Assembly (NCBI GenBank): GCA_016281925.1
Contig: JAEEJP010000029.1
Coordinates: 1 to 46,050 of the forward strand
Length of the DNA: 46,050 nt
DNA from: Methanomassiliicoccaceae archaeon
GTDB lineage: Archaea; Thermoplasmatota; Thermoplasmata; Methanomassiliicoccales; Methanomethylophilaceae
Direction: 5' to 3'
Part shown: positions 8,595-16,080 of the stretch, in pieces
Numbering within the stretch: position 1 is the first letter of the stretch
How the letters are laid out: the number at the start of each line of letters is the position of its first letter
The notes under the pieces: model-generated
The model's database searches: none
What the model was told of the DNA's origin: nothing
The model's input: the letters and a program-made list of their open reading frames with translations, nothing else
Translations under genes and position numbers: made by a program

Positions 8595-8619
8595 CCGGAC
8601 AGAAAAACCGTTTTTCCGG
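8595..8619 (-). terminator. Putative transcription terminator after feoB
   Basis: An inverted repeat with CCGG ends and a GAAAAA/TTTTTC inner stem lies downstream of the feoB stop at 8643. On the minus strand it presents a run of five T residues, a signal archaeal RNA polymerase responds to. Confidence 0.45.
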
Positions 8620-8642
8620 GAGCGTCCGCCAGCCATCGGCGG

Positions 8643-10556
8643 TCACATGAATCCGCTCAAAGCGAAGTTGAACGCAGCGCCTATGGCCACCGCCGCGCAT
8701 ATCGTTGTCAAAGATACTGTTGCCGCTTCCTTCAGGCCCAGCTCCTTGCCCATAGCCGTCATTGTGGCCAGGCAGGGCATGTAAACAGACATCACGACTC
8801 CGAACACCACGAACTGCTTCGCGTCCATGAACAGCGTTATGTCCGTAATGCCCTGGGCGGCGGCGAGGATCACCAGCATCCCGTATGACATCTCCTTCCT
8901 CAGAATGCCGGCTATGAAGGCTATGATGGTGACAGGCGGAAGCCCGAGGATCCCTGCGGTTAGCCACGACATCGGCTCCACTATCGGATTCAGCAGGTCG
9001 AACTGCATCAGCACTTCGATGACGATGCTTCCCACGACAAGCAGGGGGACGGCCAGCTTGAAGAAGTCGCTGGTCCGGTACCACATCTTAAGGAGGACGT
9101 TCTTGGCCCCGGGCATCTGAAGCTCCGGAAGCTCCATCGCCAGGTTGGAAGGCTCGTACCTGAGCCTCCTATTGAGAATCGCTCCCGACGCGAATCCGAG
9201 CGCGATCAGCACCGCGAAAATCACTGCCACCCAGATAGCTCCGGCATACCTCCCGGTGACCCCGGTTATGGTGGCGAGCTGCGCCGAGCACGGGACTGCC
9301 ATGCAGATGATCGTGCACAGAATCATCCTCTCCCTCTTGGAGCGGACGGCCCTGGTAGCGAGGACGGCCGGGACGTTGCATCCGAATCCCACCATTATCG
9401 GGATGAATGCGTTGCCGTGGAGGCCGAGCCTGTGCATGGAGCGGTCCAGAAGAATCACGGCCCTCGGCAGATACCCCGAGTCTTCGAGGATGCCCAGCAC
9501 TATGTAGAACACCATTATGTAAGGGATGACCAGGCCTAATATGGCGCCCAGGCTTCCGTCTATGCCGGCCATGACAGCCTCCCCCAGGTCGCCACCGATC
9601 TCCCTTCCGAAATCTTCCAGGGCTGTCCCTACCAGCCCGGTGTAAAGGGAGTCGATGGCGTCGGCCAGAAGCCCGCCCACATAAATCAGGCAGAGGAAAG
9701 TGGCCGCGAGCACGCAGATGAGTATCGGTATCCCGGTGGACGGGGTTATCGTCATCTCGGATATCCTGTCCTTCCTCGATACGCCGCCGACGATGGGCTC
9801 GACGGCGGACATGGCGATCACATGGGCGTCTCCGTATCTGTCGCGCGCTATATGCACGTCGATCTTGTCCCCATGGGTCTTCCTGAACTCGGCGGACACC
9901 CGGGTTACGTAAGATTCCACCTCGGGAGATTCCTTCTCCACGAACATGCCGAGGCCTTCGAGCATCTTGACCGCGGAGCCCCACGATACGGAGCTGTCCA
10001 TGGCCATGATGGTCTCGATGTAGCCCATGATGTGACCGTCATATCTGGTCCTGTATCCGGATACTGATGCTCCGCCGGAAGATATCAGCTTGAGGATCCT
10101 GTCCACGCCTTCCCCGGTCTTCGACGATACAGGCACCACGGGGACGCCGAGGATCTCGGACAGTTTGCCGGCGTTGATCCTGAATCTTCTGTCCGCCAGA
10201 TCCATCTTGTTGAGGGCAAGAATCAAGGGGACTTCCAGTTCGATCACCTCCATGGCGAGAACCAGGCTGGATTCGAGGTTCGTCGAGTCTGCGACCACCA
10301 CGACGGCATCGTTCGTCCCGTCGCGGAGCATGTCGACCACTATGCTTTCGTCTCCCGAGTCGGCGGATAGGCTGTAGGTCCCTGGGAGGTCGTGGACGTT
10401 GACAGTCCTGTCGCCCACCATGACCGTAGACTCTTCGAACTCCACCGTCGTGCCGGGATAGTTGGATGAAATCACCCCGACTCCTGTGAGCCTGGTGAAA
10501 AGGCTGGATTTGCCTACGTTCGGCTGTCCGATCAGAGCGACCTGGATGTCCTGCAA
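8643..10556 (-). CDS. feoB: Ferrous iron transporter FeoB (locus 1)
   Basis: About 637 residues. The N-terminal G domain has G1 GQPNVGKSS, G3 DLPGTYS and G4 NKMD. A helical linker and a polytopic membrane domain with Gate-type segments follow. FeoB imports Fe(II) across the cytoplasmic membrane. No ATG fits: family-like sequence begins at LQDIQVALIG, which would use TTG at 10556 behind AGAAGAGGACG. An ATG at 10619 exists, but the residues it adds (MRPSPWTQRW) come from the FeoA coding region read in another frame. The upstream FeoA-domain frame has no stop and is offset by one base, so either a TTG start inside an overlapping frame or a one-base shift joining FeoA and FeoB must be considered. 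Confidence 0.88.
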   Translation of the reverse strand: MQDIQVALIGQPNVGKSSLFTRLTGVGVISSNYPGTTVEFEESTVMVGDRTVNVHDLPGTYSLSADSGDESIVVDMLRDGTNDAVVVVADSTNLESSLVLAMEVIELEVPLILALNKMDLADRRFRINAGKLSEILGVPVVPVSSKTGEGVDRILKLISSGGASVSGYRTRYDGHIMGYIETIMAMDSSVSWGSAVKMLEGLGMFVEKESPEVESYVTRVSAEFRKTHGDKIDVHIARDRYGDAHVIAMSAVEPIVGGVSRKDRISEMTITPSTGIPILICVLAATFLCLIYVGGLLADAIDSLYTGLVGTALEDFGREIGGDLGEAVMAGIDGSLGAILGLVIPYIMVFYIVLGILEDSGYLPRAVILLDRSMHRLGLHGNAFIPIMVGFGCNVPAVLATRAVRSKRERMILCTIICMAVPCSAQLATITGVTGRYAGAIWVAVIFAVLIALGFASGAILNRRLRYEPSNLAMELPELQMPGAKNVLLKMWYRTSDFFKLAVPLLVVGSIVIEVLMQFDLLNPIVEPMSWLTAGILGLPPVTIIAFIAGILRKEMSYGMLVILAAAQGITDITLFMDAKQFVVFGVVMSVYMPCLATMTAMGKELGLKEAATVSLTTICAAVAIGAAFNFALSGFM

Positions 10557-10566
10557 GGCATCGTCC

Positions 10567-10941
10567 TCTTCTGACGAATACCGCAGATGCCATCTCTGCG
10601 TCCAGGGCGATGGTCGCATATCCGATTCTGACCACGCGCGCTCCCCTGCTGGATACGGCGGAGGCCAGTTTCAGGGATCTGCTCGGCACGAAGCCCATGG
10701 ATATCAGGCGCCTGATGATCGAGTCGTCGTCCGAGGTCAGACGGACTATAGTGCCGCTTTCCCCTATTTCCATGTCTTTGAGGGACACTATAGTGGCATC
10801 GCTGTCGCCGCATCCTCCCCGGCACGATTCGCATGCGCCTTCGGATTCTCCGGTGCATAAAACGCTGATGCTCGACGAGTCCTGCCCGCGGCGGAACGCC
10901 TCGCTCCCGCCATCTTCTTTGGAAATGCGCCATTTAGCCAT
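10567..10941 (-). CDS. FeoA-domain protein with Cys-rich N-terminus; frame has no stop before feoB
   Basis: The ATG at 10941 follows a good TAGGAG site. Residues 1-47 contain a cysteine cluster (C29, C37, C40, C44). Residues 48-125 are a FeoA/SH3-like domain (IGESGTIVRL ... IIRRLISMGFVPS ... GYATIALDAEMASAVFV). FeoA supports FeoB activity in the cytoplasm. A FeoA domain should end near residue 125, exactly where FeoB coding begins one base out of frame. Instead the frame stays open to 10039, 176 further codons whose translation is arginine-rich shadow sequence of feoB. So this is probably a FeoA-FeoB fusion broken by a one-base change, a programmed shift, or a sequencing error. The coordinates give only the FeoA-like part. 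Confidence 0.7.
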
Positions 10942-11065
10942 TCCGGTCGCTCCTAATTTTCGGGGCCGCCGGGAAAGGGCTTCTGAGTTTTATCATGGGG
11001 CGTACCGCATGCTGTTTTTCTGATGAACGGGCGCATATGCGGGATGGATGAGATGTTCGGATTAT

Positions 11066-11082
11066 TTATGGTTTGCCTAATA
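11066..11082 (-). promoter_or_regulatory. Operator-like inverted repeat for feo locus 1
   Basis: The minus strand reads TATTAGGCAAACCATAA, that is TTAGG-N4-CC(A)TAA. It sits directly downstream of the TATA box, where the transcription start should be. The same half-sites and spacing occur before feo locus 2 at 14091-14106. The form resembles DtxR/IdeR-family iron boxes (TTAGG...CCTAA). Confidence 0.6.
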
Positions 11083-11092
11083 ATATTTAAAG
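11081..11092 (-). promoter_or_regulatory. TATA-like box for feo locus 1
   Basis: On the minus strand CTTTAAATATTA lies directly upstream of the operator-like repeat. The predicted start would leave a 5' leader of roughly 120 bases before the FeoA ATG at 10941. I see no further gene in 10942-11218. Confidence 0.5.
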
Positions 11093-11218
11093 AGGTCTAA
11101 TTGAAACAGATGTTTTCGCATTCCAGATCGGCGCAGAAGCGCTGTCCAGCGCAATCGAAGGGCCAAAAACGGAAGTGGTTTCCCGGCGGACGCATAATCC
11201 GCCGGTTGAGGTCGGGAT

Positions 11219-11404
11219 TCAGTTTTTCTGTTCTTTTCTGCAGCATTCAGGAAGATCCACGTTCGCGCCCGAGCACTTGTTGCAGCTGCCGCATCCGCAT
11301 CCGCAATCGCTTCTGCCTTTGCGCCAGTTGTTTATCAGATGGGCCGCAGCCGCGATGATTATCAGGGCTATGGCCGCGACCAGCGCCAGGCTCACGGAGT
11401 TCAT
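11219..11404 (-). CDS. FeoB-associated Cys-rich small membrane protein
   Basis: A 61-residue protein with one N-terminal membrane helix (about residues 4-23) followed by a cytoplasmic cysteine-rich tail: DCGCGCGSCNKC and PECC. This is the typical layout of FeoB-associated Cys-rich membrane proteins, which are found next to feoB and are thought to take part in iron transport or act as a FeoC-like partner. The ATG overlaps the feoB stop as ATGA, so translation is coupled. Nine cysteines in the tail could bind iron or a cluster. The role in transport is inferred from context. Confidence 0.85.
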   Translation of the reverse strand: MNSVSLALVAAIALIIIAAAAHLINNWRKGRSDCGCGCGSCNKCSGANVDLPECCRKEQKN

Positions 11405-13545
11405 TCCGAAGCCTCCCCGTCGTCCTTTCCAAGCTGTCTGAACGGGTCTTTTGCCCAGAGCAGATAGGCGATGGCTGCGATGTTGATTATGCATAGGACA
11501 TAGGAGAGCGTCCCGGTATTCTCGCCGCAGATCAGGCCGACGGCCACATAGACGATGACGGAGATGAGATAAGCCAGGATGCACTGGTATGCGACCGCGA
11601 ATCCGGTGCTCTTCCATGTTCCGAGTTCTCTGTGCATGGCTCCGATCGCGGCGAAGCAGGGCGCGCACAGCAGATTGAACGTCAGGAACGACATTCCGCC
11701 CGCGCTGCCCAGGGTATCCGCCAGGATGCTCCAGATCTCTTCGCCTTCGTCGCTGATCTCTTCGAGTCCGAAGAGGGTGCCCATAGTCGCAATGAGGTTC
11801 TCCTTCGCCACGAGGCCGGTGATGGTCGCGACGGAGAATTCCCAGTCGTCTCCCCATCCGAGAGGCATGAAGATGGCGTGTATCGCACCTCCGATGGAAG
11901 CGAGCATGGATTCTCCGATGTCCACCATGTGTAGTCCGATGTCATAGCTGGCGAGGAACCAGATGAGTATCGAAGAGAGCAGGATGATAGTCCCGGCTTT
12001 CTTGACGAACGCCCAGACCCTGTCGAATACGGCCTTGAAGAAGCTGTACAGCTGGGGCATGTGGTACGGAGGAAGCTCCATGATGAACGGTGCCGGCGTG
12101 CCGGAGAACTTCCTGAGTTTTTTGAGGACGATCCCGGAGATGATCACCGCGACGATACCGAGCACGTAGGAGAACACTCCGACGAGGGCGCTGCCTCCGA
12201 AGAGCGCTCCCGCGATCATGGCTATTACAGGCAGTTTGGCTCCGCAGGGCATGAAAGTGACGGTCATCGCGGTGATGCGCCTGTCGCTTTCGCTTTCGAT
12301 GGTCCTGGTGGACATGACCCCGGGAATCCCGCATCCGGTTCCTACGAGCAGCGGGATGAACGATTTTCCGGAGAGCCCGAAATATCTGAATACGCGGTCC
12401 ATCACGAAAGCGACGCGGGCCATGTATCCGATCTCTTCGAGAAGAACCAGGCAGATGAACAGGATGATCATCTGCGGCAGGAATCCTAGGACGGCTCCCA
12501 CTCCGCCGATGATGCCGTCGACAAGAAGGCCCTGGATCCAGGGTTCGACACCGTTGTCTTCGCACCATGCCCCCACATTTTCGCCCAGCTCTCCGAACCA
12601 GTCGTTGAGCCATCCGGTCGCATATGCCCCCGGGGAAGTCCCCCAATCCCCGTCGTACATCGCGATCATATAGACGAGCGCGATGACGGCTATGAAAATC
12701 GGTATCCCCAGCCATCTGCTGGTGACAATGCGGTCTATGCGGTCCGAGAGGGTCCCTTTTTCATCGCGGGGCGCGCGTTCTACCGTTTCTGAAACGAATT
12801 CCGATATGCGGTCGTATCTTCCGTCGGCGATGATTGAATCCATGGAGTCGTCGAATTTCTTTTCGGCGGCTTCGATCTGGGCGGACAGACTGTCTTTGAG
12901 GCCGGGGAATTTGCCGGCGATGTCCGGATCGTCTTCGAGCAGCTTGAACGCATAGAATCTGGCGTTCTCGTCAGGTACTTTGCCTTCGAGAGCTTTTTCG
13001 GCTTCGGCGACCGCCGATTCGATGCTTCCGTCGTATTTCGGCGGGATCGGTCTGATTTTGGATCCGGCGACTTCATGGACTTTCTTGACGAGTTCATCTA
13101 TGCCGGTCTTTTTCGCAGCCGAAATCGGCATGACCGGGACTCCGAGGCGTTTGGAAAGGCCTTCAACATCTATTCTGTCGCCGAATTTCTCGATCTCATC
13201 CATCATATTCAGCGCGACCACCATGGGCGTGCCCATGTCGATTAGCTGGAGAGTCAGGAACAGATTCCTTTCCAGGTTGGTGGCATCCACGATATTGATT
13301 ATCGCGTCAGGCTTCTCATCGATGATGAAATTCCTGCTTACCATCTCTTCTGGCGAGTATGGAGACATCGAATAAATCCCAGGCAGATCCACCAATTGTG
13401 AGTCCGTGCCGCGGATTCTGCCTGTTTTTTTATCGATGGTCACGCCAGGCCAGTTCCCTACGCGCTGGGATGCCCCTGTAAGCGCGTTGAACAGAGTGGT
13501 CTTCCCGCAATTGGGATTTCCAGCCAAAGCTATAGTATAACTCAT
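11401..13545 (-). CDS. feoB: Ferrous iron transporter FeoB (locus 2)
   Basis: A 714-residue FeoB with the canonical G domain: G1 GNPNCGKTT at 9-17, DLPGIYS as G3 and NMMD as G4. A linker, paired Gate domains and about ten membrane helices follow; conserved GTGCGIPGVMSTRT and PCGAKLPVI segments are visible. It is closer to the bacterial-type FeoB norm than the locus 1 copy (G1 GQPNVGKSS) and also longer, so the two are not recent duplicates. It is preceded by two feoA genes and followed with an ATGA overlap by the Cys-rich membrane protein. Likely iron-repressed through the operator-like repeat at 14091-14106. Confidence 0.95.
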   Translation of the reverse strand: MSYTIALAGNPNCGKTTLFNALTGASQRVGNWPGVTIDKKTGRIRGTDSQLVDLPGIYSMSPYSPEEMVSRNFIIDEKPDAIINIVDATNLERNLFLTLQLIDMGTPMVVALNMMDEIEKFGDRIDVEGLSKRLGVPVMPISAAKKTGIDELVKKVHEVAGSKIRPIPPKYDGSIESAVAEAEKALEGKVPDENARFYAFKLLEDDPDIAGKFPGLKDSLSAQIEAAEKKFDDSMDSIIADGRYDRISEFVSETVERAPRDEKGTLSDRIDRIVTSRWLGIPIFIAVIALVYMIAMYDGDWGTSPGAYATGWLNDWFGELGENVGAWCEDNGVEPWIQGLLVDGIIGGVGAVLGFLPQMIILFICLVLLEEIGYMARVAFVMDRVFRYFGLSGKSFIPLLVGTGCGIPGVMSTRTIESESDRRITAMTVTFMPCGAKLPVIAMIAGALFGGSALVGVFSYVLGIVAVIISGIVLKKLRKFSGTPAPFIMELPPYHMPQLYSFFKAVFDRVWAFVKKAGTIILLSSILIWFLASYDIGLHMVDIGESMLASIGGAIHAIFMPLGWGDDWEFSVATITGLVAKENLIATMGTLFGLEEISDEGEEIWSILADTLGSAGGMSFLTFNLLCAPCFAAIGAMHRELGTWKSTGFAVAYQCILAYLISVIVYVAVGLICGENTGTLSYVLCIINIAAIAYLLWAKDPFRQLGKDDGEASE

Positions 13546-13588
13546 TTCAATCCCTTTTTCGGCCGGAATGGCCTAAAATCAGGTGAGA

Positions 13589-13810
13589 TCAATCGATCTC
13601 TACCATCTCCGCGTATTCTTTCCTCAGGCTGAGCTCGTACCCTCTCAGAGTTATCTCAACCGGATCCCCGAGAGGCGCCACTTTGCGCACATAAATCTGG
13701 CATCCTTTTGTGATGCCCATGTCCATGATGTGCCTTCTGATGGCGCCTTCGCCTCTGATTTTCACCACCGTGACGGTGGATCCGATTTCGGCTTCTCTTA
13801 GCGTTCTCAT
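13589..13810 (-). CDS. feoA: FeoA (second copy of locus 2)
   Basis: A 73-residue FeoA domain protein: MRTLREAEIGSTVTVVKI, then GAIRRHIMDMGITKGCQI and a final ELSLRKEYAEMVEI. This SH3-like fold fits the usual FeoA length of about 75. The ATG at 13810 is chosen over a TTG at 13834 because the latter would overlap the preceding feoA and add non-family residues. It lies five bases downstream of the first feoA and 43 bases before feoB. It is expected to act with FeoB at the inner face of the membrane. Confidence 0.9.
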   Translation of the reverse strand: MRTLREAEIGSTVTVVKIRGEGAIRRHIMDMGITKGCQIYVRKVAPLGDPVEITLRGYELSLRKEYAEMVEID

Positions 13811-13815
13811 GCTTC

Positions 13816-14088
13816 TCAACTCACGGGACAACACATGATTTTGGAGGCGACCTTCGAATCTATCGCGATTTTGGAGCCTTTGACATCTACGATGACATTT
13901 CCATTGGCTGTGTTCACCGCTATGACCTTGGTTCCGGCCAGGAACCCGAGCTCTGCGAGATGTCTTCTGACGTCTTCGCTGCCTGAGATCCTGATGATCT
14001 CCCCCTTCTCGCTTTTCCTCATGAAAGATAGCGGGACGGCTGGGCGGCCGGGAAGGGCGCCGTTATTGCATGCGTTGCTTGGACTCAT
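13816..14088 (-). CDS. feoA: FeoA (first copy of locus 2)
   Basis: A 90-residue protein. After an N-terminal extension of about 25 residues (MSPSNACNNG...), a FeoA domain is seen: GEIIRISGSEDVRRHLAELGFLAGTKV and a GSKIAIDSKVASKIMCCPVS end. The sequence differs clearly from the second copy, so the tandem pair is an old duplication or has distinct roles. The ATG at 14088 lies 23-32 bases after a TATA-like box and is likely leaderless; a longer frame reaching 14151 would include the promoter and is rejected. The operator-like repeat overlaps the predicted transcription start. Confidence 0.88.
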   Translation of the reverse strand: MSPSNACNNGALPGRPAVPLSFMRKSEKGEIIRISGSEDVRRHLAELGFLAGTKVIAVNTANGNVIVDVKGSKIAIDSKVASKIMCCPVS

Positions 14089-14090
14089 TG

Positions 14091-14106
14091 TTAAGGTAAT
14101 CCTAAA
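14091..14106 (-). promoter_or_regulatory. Operator-like inverted repeat for feo locus 2
   Basis: The plus strand reads TTAAGGTAATCCTAAA; on the minus strand this is TTTAGG-ATTA-CCTTAA. It lies between the TATA box and the feoA ATG, two bases from the start codon, and shares half-sites and four-base spacing with the repeat before feo locus 1. Confidence 0.6.
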
Positions 14107-14110
14107 TTCA

Positions 14111-14120
14111 ATATTTAATA
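14111..14120 (-). promoter_or_regulatory. TATA-like box for feo locus 2
   Basis: TATTAAATAT on the minus strand, centred about 27 bases before the feoA ATG at 14088, inside a very A+T-rich stretch. Confidence 0.5.
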
Positions 14121-14331
14121 ATTTAGAACTTCCAAAAAAAATAATAGCCACAACTAATAATTAATTCTGACCGATTCCACGGGAACAATGTCGGTTCTGA
14201 CGGTTTTTTAGTGACCTAAATAAATGCTTTGCTATTATCTGCCGGCAGCGGGCATATGACGCGGCCGTTGCGATGCAATCCGTACGCAAACACAAGGTCT
14301 CACATCATTCCGGCCTCCGAGGGCAGCATAC

Positions 14332-14337
14332 TTTATA
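14332..14337 (+). promoter_or_regulatory. TATA-like box for fhs
   Basis: TTTATA is centred about 27 bases before ATG 14362, which supports that codon as a leaderless start rather than the in-frame GTG at 14350. The remaining divergent gap back to 14121 shows no gene; a short ...GGTTTTTT run near 14200-14210 is the only other feature. Confidence 0.5.
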
Positions 14338-14361
14338 GCCGTCCAGATTGTGGATGGGTCT

Positions 14362-16035
14362 ATGAAAGCGGACATCGAAATCGCCCAAGAGGCGACTGCA
14401 AAGCCCATCAAAGAGATAGCCAGCAAAATCGGCCTTTCAGAGGACGACATAATGCCCTATGGGAAATACATAGCCAAAGTCCCTCTGAATGTCATCGACA
14501 AATACAAAGACCGCAAAGACGGGAAGCTCGTCATGGTGACCGCAATCACCCCCACTCCTGCGGGAGAAGGCAAGACCGTCACCACCATCAGCCTCATCCA
14601 GGGCCTGGGGTATCTGGGGAAGAACGTCGTCGGCGCGCTCAGAGAGCCATCCATCGGGCCGACCTTCGGCGTCAAAGGCGGCGCCACCGGCGGCGGATAC
14701 GCCCAGGTTTACCCTATGTGGGATATCGACCTCCATTTCACCGGCGATATACACGCGGTCACTGCGGCTCACAATCTGCTGTCTTCCATCATCGACAACC
14801 AGCTCGTCAGAGACAACCCTCTGAACATTGATCAGACCAAGATCGTTCTGAAGAAAGCCATGGATATCAACGCCAGGGAGCTCAGGAACATTGTCGTGGG
14901 TCTCGGAAACGACAGGACTCTGGGCGGGGTCCCTCACGAGACCGGATTCCTCATCACGTCCGCTTCCGAGATATCGGCCATTCTTGCCCTGTCCACCGGC
15001 CGCGAAGATCTCAGGCGCAGGCTGGAGAGCATGGTGGTCGCATACACCTACGACAGCAAGCCTGTCACCGTGAAGGATCTCGGATGCGTCGGGGCGCTCA
15101 TGGTTCTGCTCAAGGATGCAATCAACCCCAATCTCGTCCAGACGCTGGAGGGGCAGCCCGTCTTCGTGCACGGGTTCCCGTTCGCCAACATAGCGCACGG
15201 TACGAACAGCCTCATCGCGACGAAAGCCGCCCTGAAATTCGGAGATTACGTGATCACCGAGGCGGGTTTCGCGTCGGATCTGGGCGGGGAGAAATTCATG
15301 GACATCGTCTGCAGGCAGGGCGGAATATCGCCGGATTGCGTCGTCATCGTCGCGTCGATAAAGGCTCTGATGACCCACGGAGGCGGGATACTCGAGGACG
15401 AATCAACTCTGACTCTGGACACCCTGAAGAAAGGCCTGTGCAATCTGGACAAGCACATAGAGAATATGTCTTATTACGGGGTGCCGATCGTCGTCTCCAT
15501 CAATCATTTCGCCCAGGACAAACCCGAAGAGATAGAGCTTCTGCGCAGCCACTGCAAAGAAATCGGCGTGAGCGTCGCGTTCTCCGACGGATTCATCGAA
15601 GGCGGCAAGGGAGGGGTCGAACTGGCCAATGCGGTCATCGATGCCGTCGAGAAGCCCAAGAATTTCGGTTTCCTCTACGATCTGGATTCTCCCGTCAAAG
15701 AGAAGATCGAGACCGTGGCCACTAAGATATACGGCGCGGACGGCGTCGTTTATTCGGCGGCGGCGGAGAAGGCCCTCAAGACGATCGTCGAGAATGGGTA
15801 CGGGAATCTCCCGGTATGCATCGCAAAGACCCAGGCTTCGCTCTCGGACGATTCCAAGGTCAAAGGGGCCCCCAAGGGATGGAAGCTCAACGTCAGAGAG
15901 GTCTGGCTGTCCGCGGGCGCGGGATTCATCGTTCCTGTATGCGGAACGCTCACCCTGATGCCCGGGCTCCCTAAAGTCCCGGCGGCGATGAGGATGGATC
16001 TGAATCCCGACGGGAGCATAGTCGGCCTCAAATGA
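14362..16035 (+). CDS. fhs: Formate-tetrahydrofolate ligase
   Basis: A 557-residue protein close to the family norm of about 557. It catalyses ATP-dependent formation of 10-formyl-tetrahydrofolate from formate, feeding purine synthesis and one-carbon metabolism. It begins with the typical MKADIEIAQEA segment and has the P-loop-like TPTPAGEGKTVTTISL, then EPSIGPTFGVKGGATGGGYAQ, and the C-terminal GTLTLMPGLPK. The start at 14362 agrees with the family start and with the TATA spacing. It is a single-gene unit facing a Sel1 gene across a hairpin. Fhs is common in bacteria and patchy in archaea, so horizontal origin is possible. Confidence 0.95.
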   Translation: MKADIEIAQEATAKPIKEIASKIGLSEDDIMPYGKYIAKVPLNVIDKYKDRKDGKLVMVTAITPTPAGEGKTVTTISLIQGLGYLGKNVVGALREPSIGPTFGVKGGATGGGYAQVYPMWDIDLHFTGDIHAVTAAHNLLSSIIDNQLVRDNPLNIDQTKIVLKKAMDINARELRNIVVGLGNDRTLGGVPHETGFLITSASEISAILALSTGREDLRRRLESMVVAYTYDSKPVTVKDLGCVGALMVLLKDAINPNLVQTLEGQPVFVHGFPFANIAHGTNSLIATKAALKFGDYVITEAGFASDLGGEKFMDIVCRQGGISPDCVVIVASIKALMTHGGGILEDESTLTLDTLKKGLCNLDKHIENMSYYGVPIVVSINHFAQDKPEEIELLRSHCKEIGVSVAFSDGFIEGGKGGVELANAVIDAVEKPKNFGFLYDLDSPVKEKIETVATKIYGADGVVYSAAAEKALKTIVENGYGNLPVCIAKTQASLSDDSKVKGAPKGWKLNVREVWLSAGAGFIVPVCGTLTLMPGLPKVPAAMRMDLNPDGSIVGLK

Positions 16036-16044
16036 GAAGCAAAC

Positions 16045-16059
16045 GGGGGAATTTCCCCC
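16045..16059. terminator. Bidirectional hairpin between convergent genes
   Basis: GGGGGAATTTCCCCC is a perfect palindrome between the 3' ends of fhs and the minus-strand Sel1 gene, followed on the plus strand by ATTTTAAA. A similar palindrome lies at 44632-44650. Confidence 0.55.
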
Positions 16060-16080
16060 ATTTTAAACTGATTTCCGGCT

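Noticed and set aside
10557-10619. ATG at 10619 as the feoB start
   Set aside because: The 21 added residues are the FeoA coding region in another frame and do not resemble a FeoB N-terminus.
11101-11441. Plus-strand short frames next to feo locus 1
   Set aside because: They overlap the feo promoter region and the antisense of the Cys-rich membrane protein; composition is arginine- and serine-rich shadow.
14164-14331. Possible small RNA between feoA and fhs, suggested by repeated GACCGATTC / GTCGGTTC and a T-run
   Set aside because: No stable long stem, no clear promoter pair and no recognised family; left as plain intergenic sequence.
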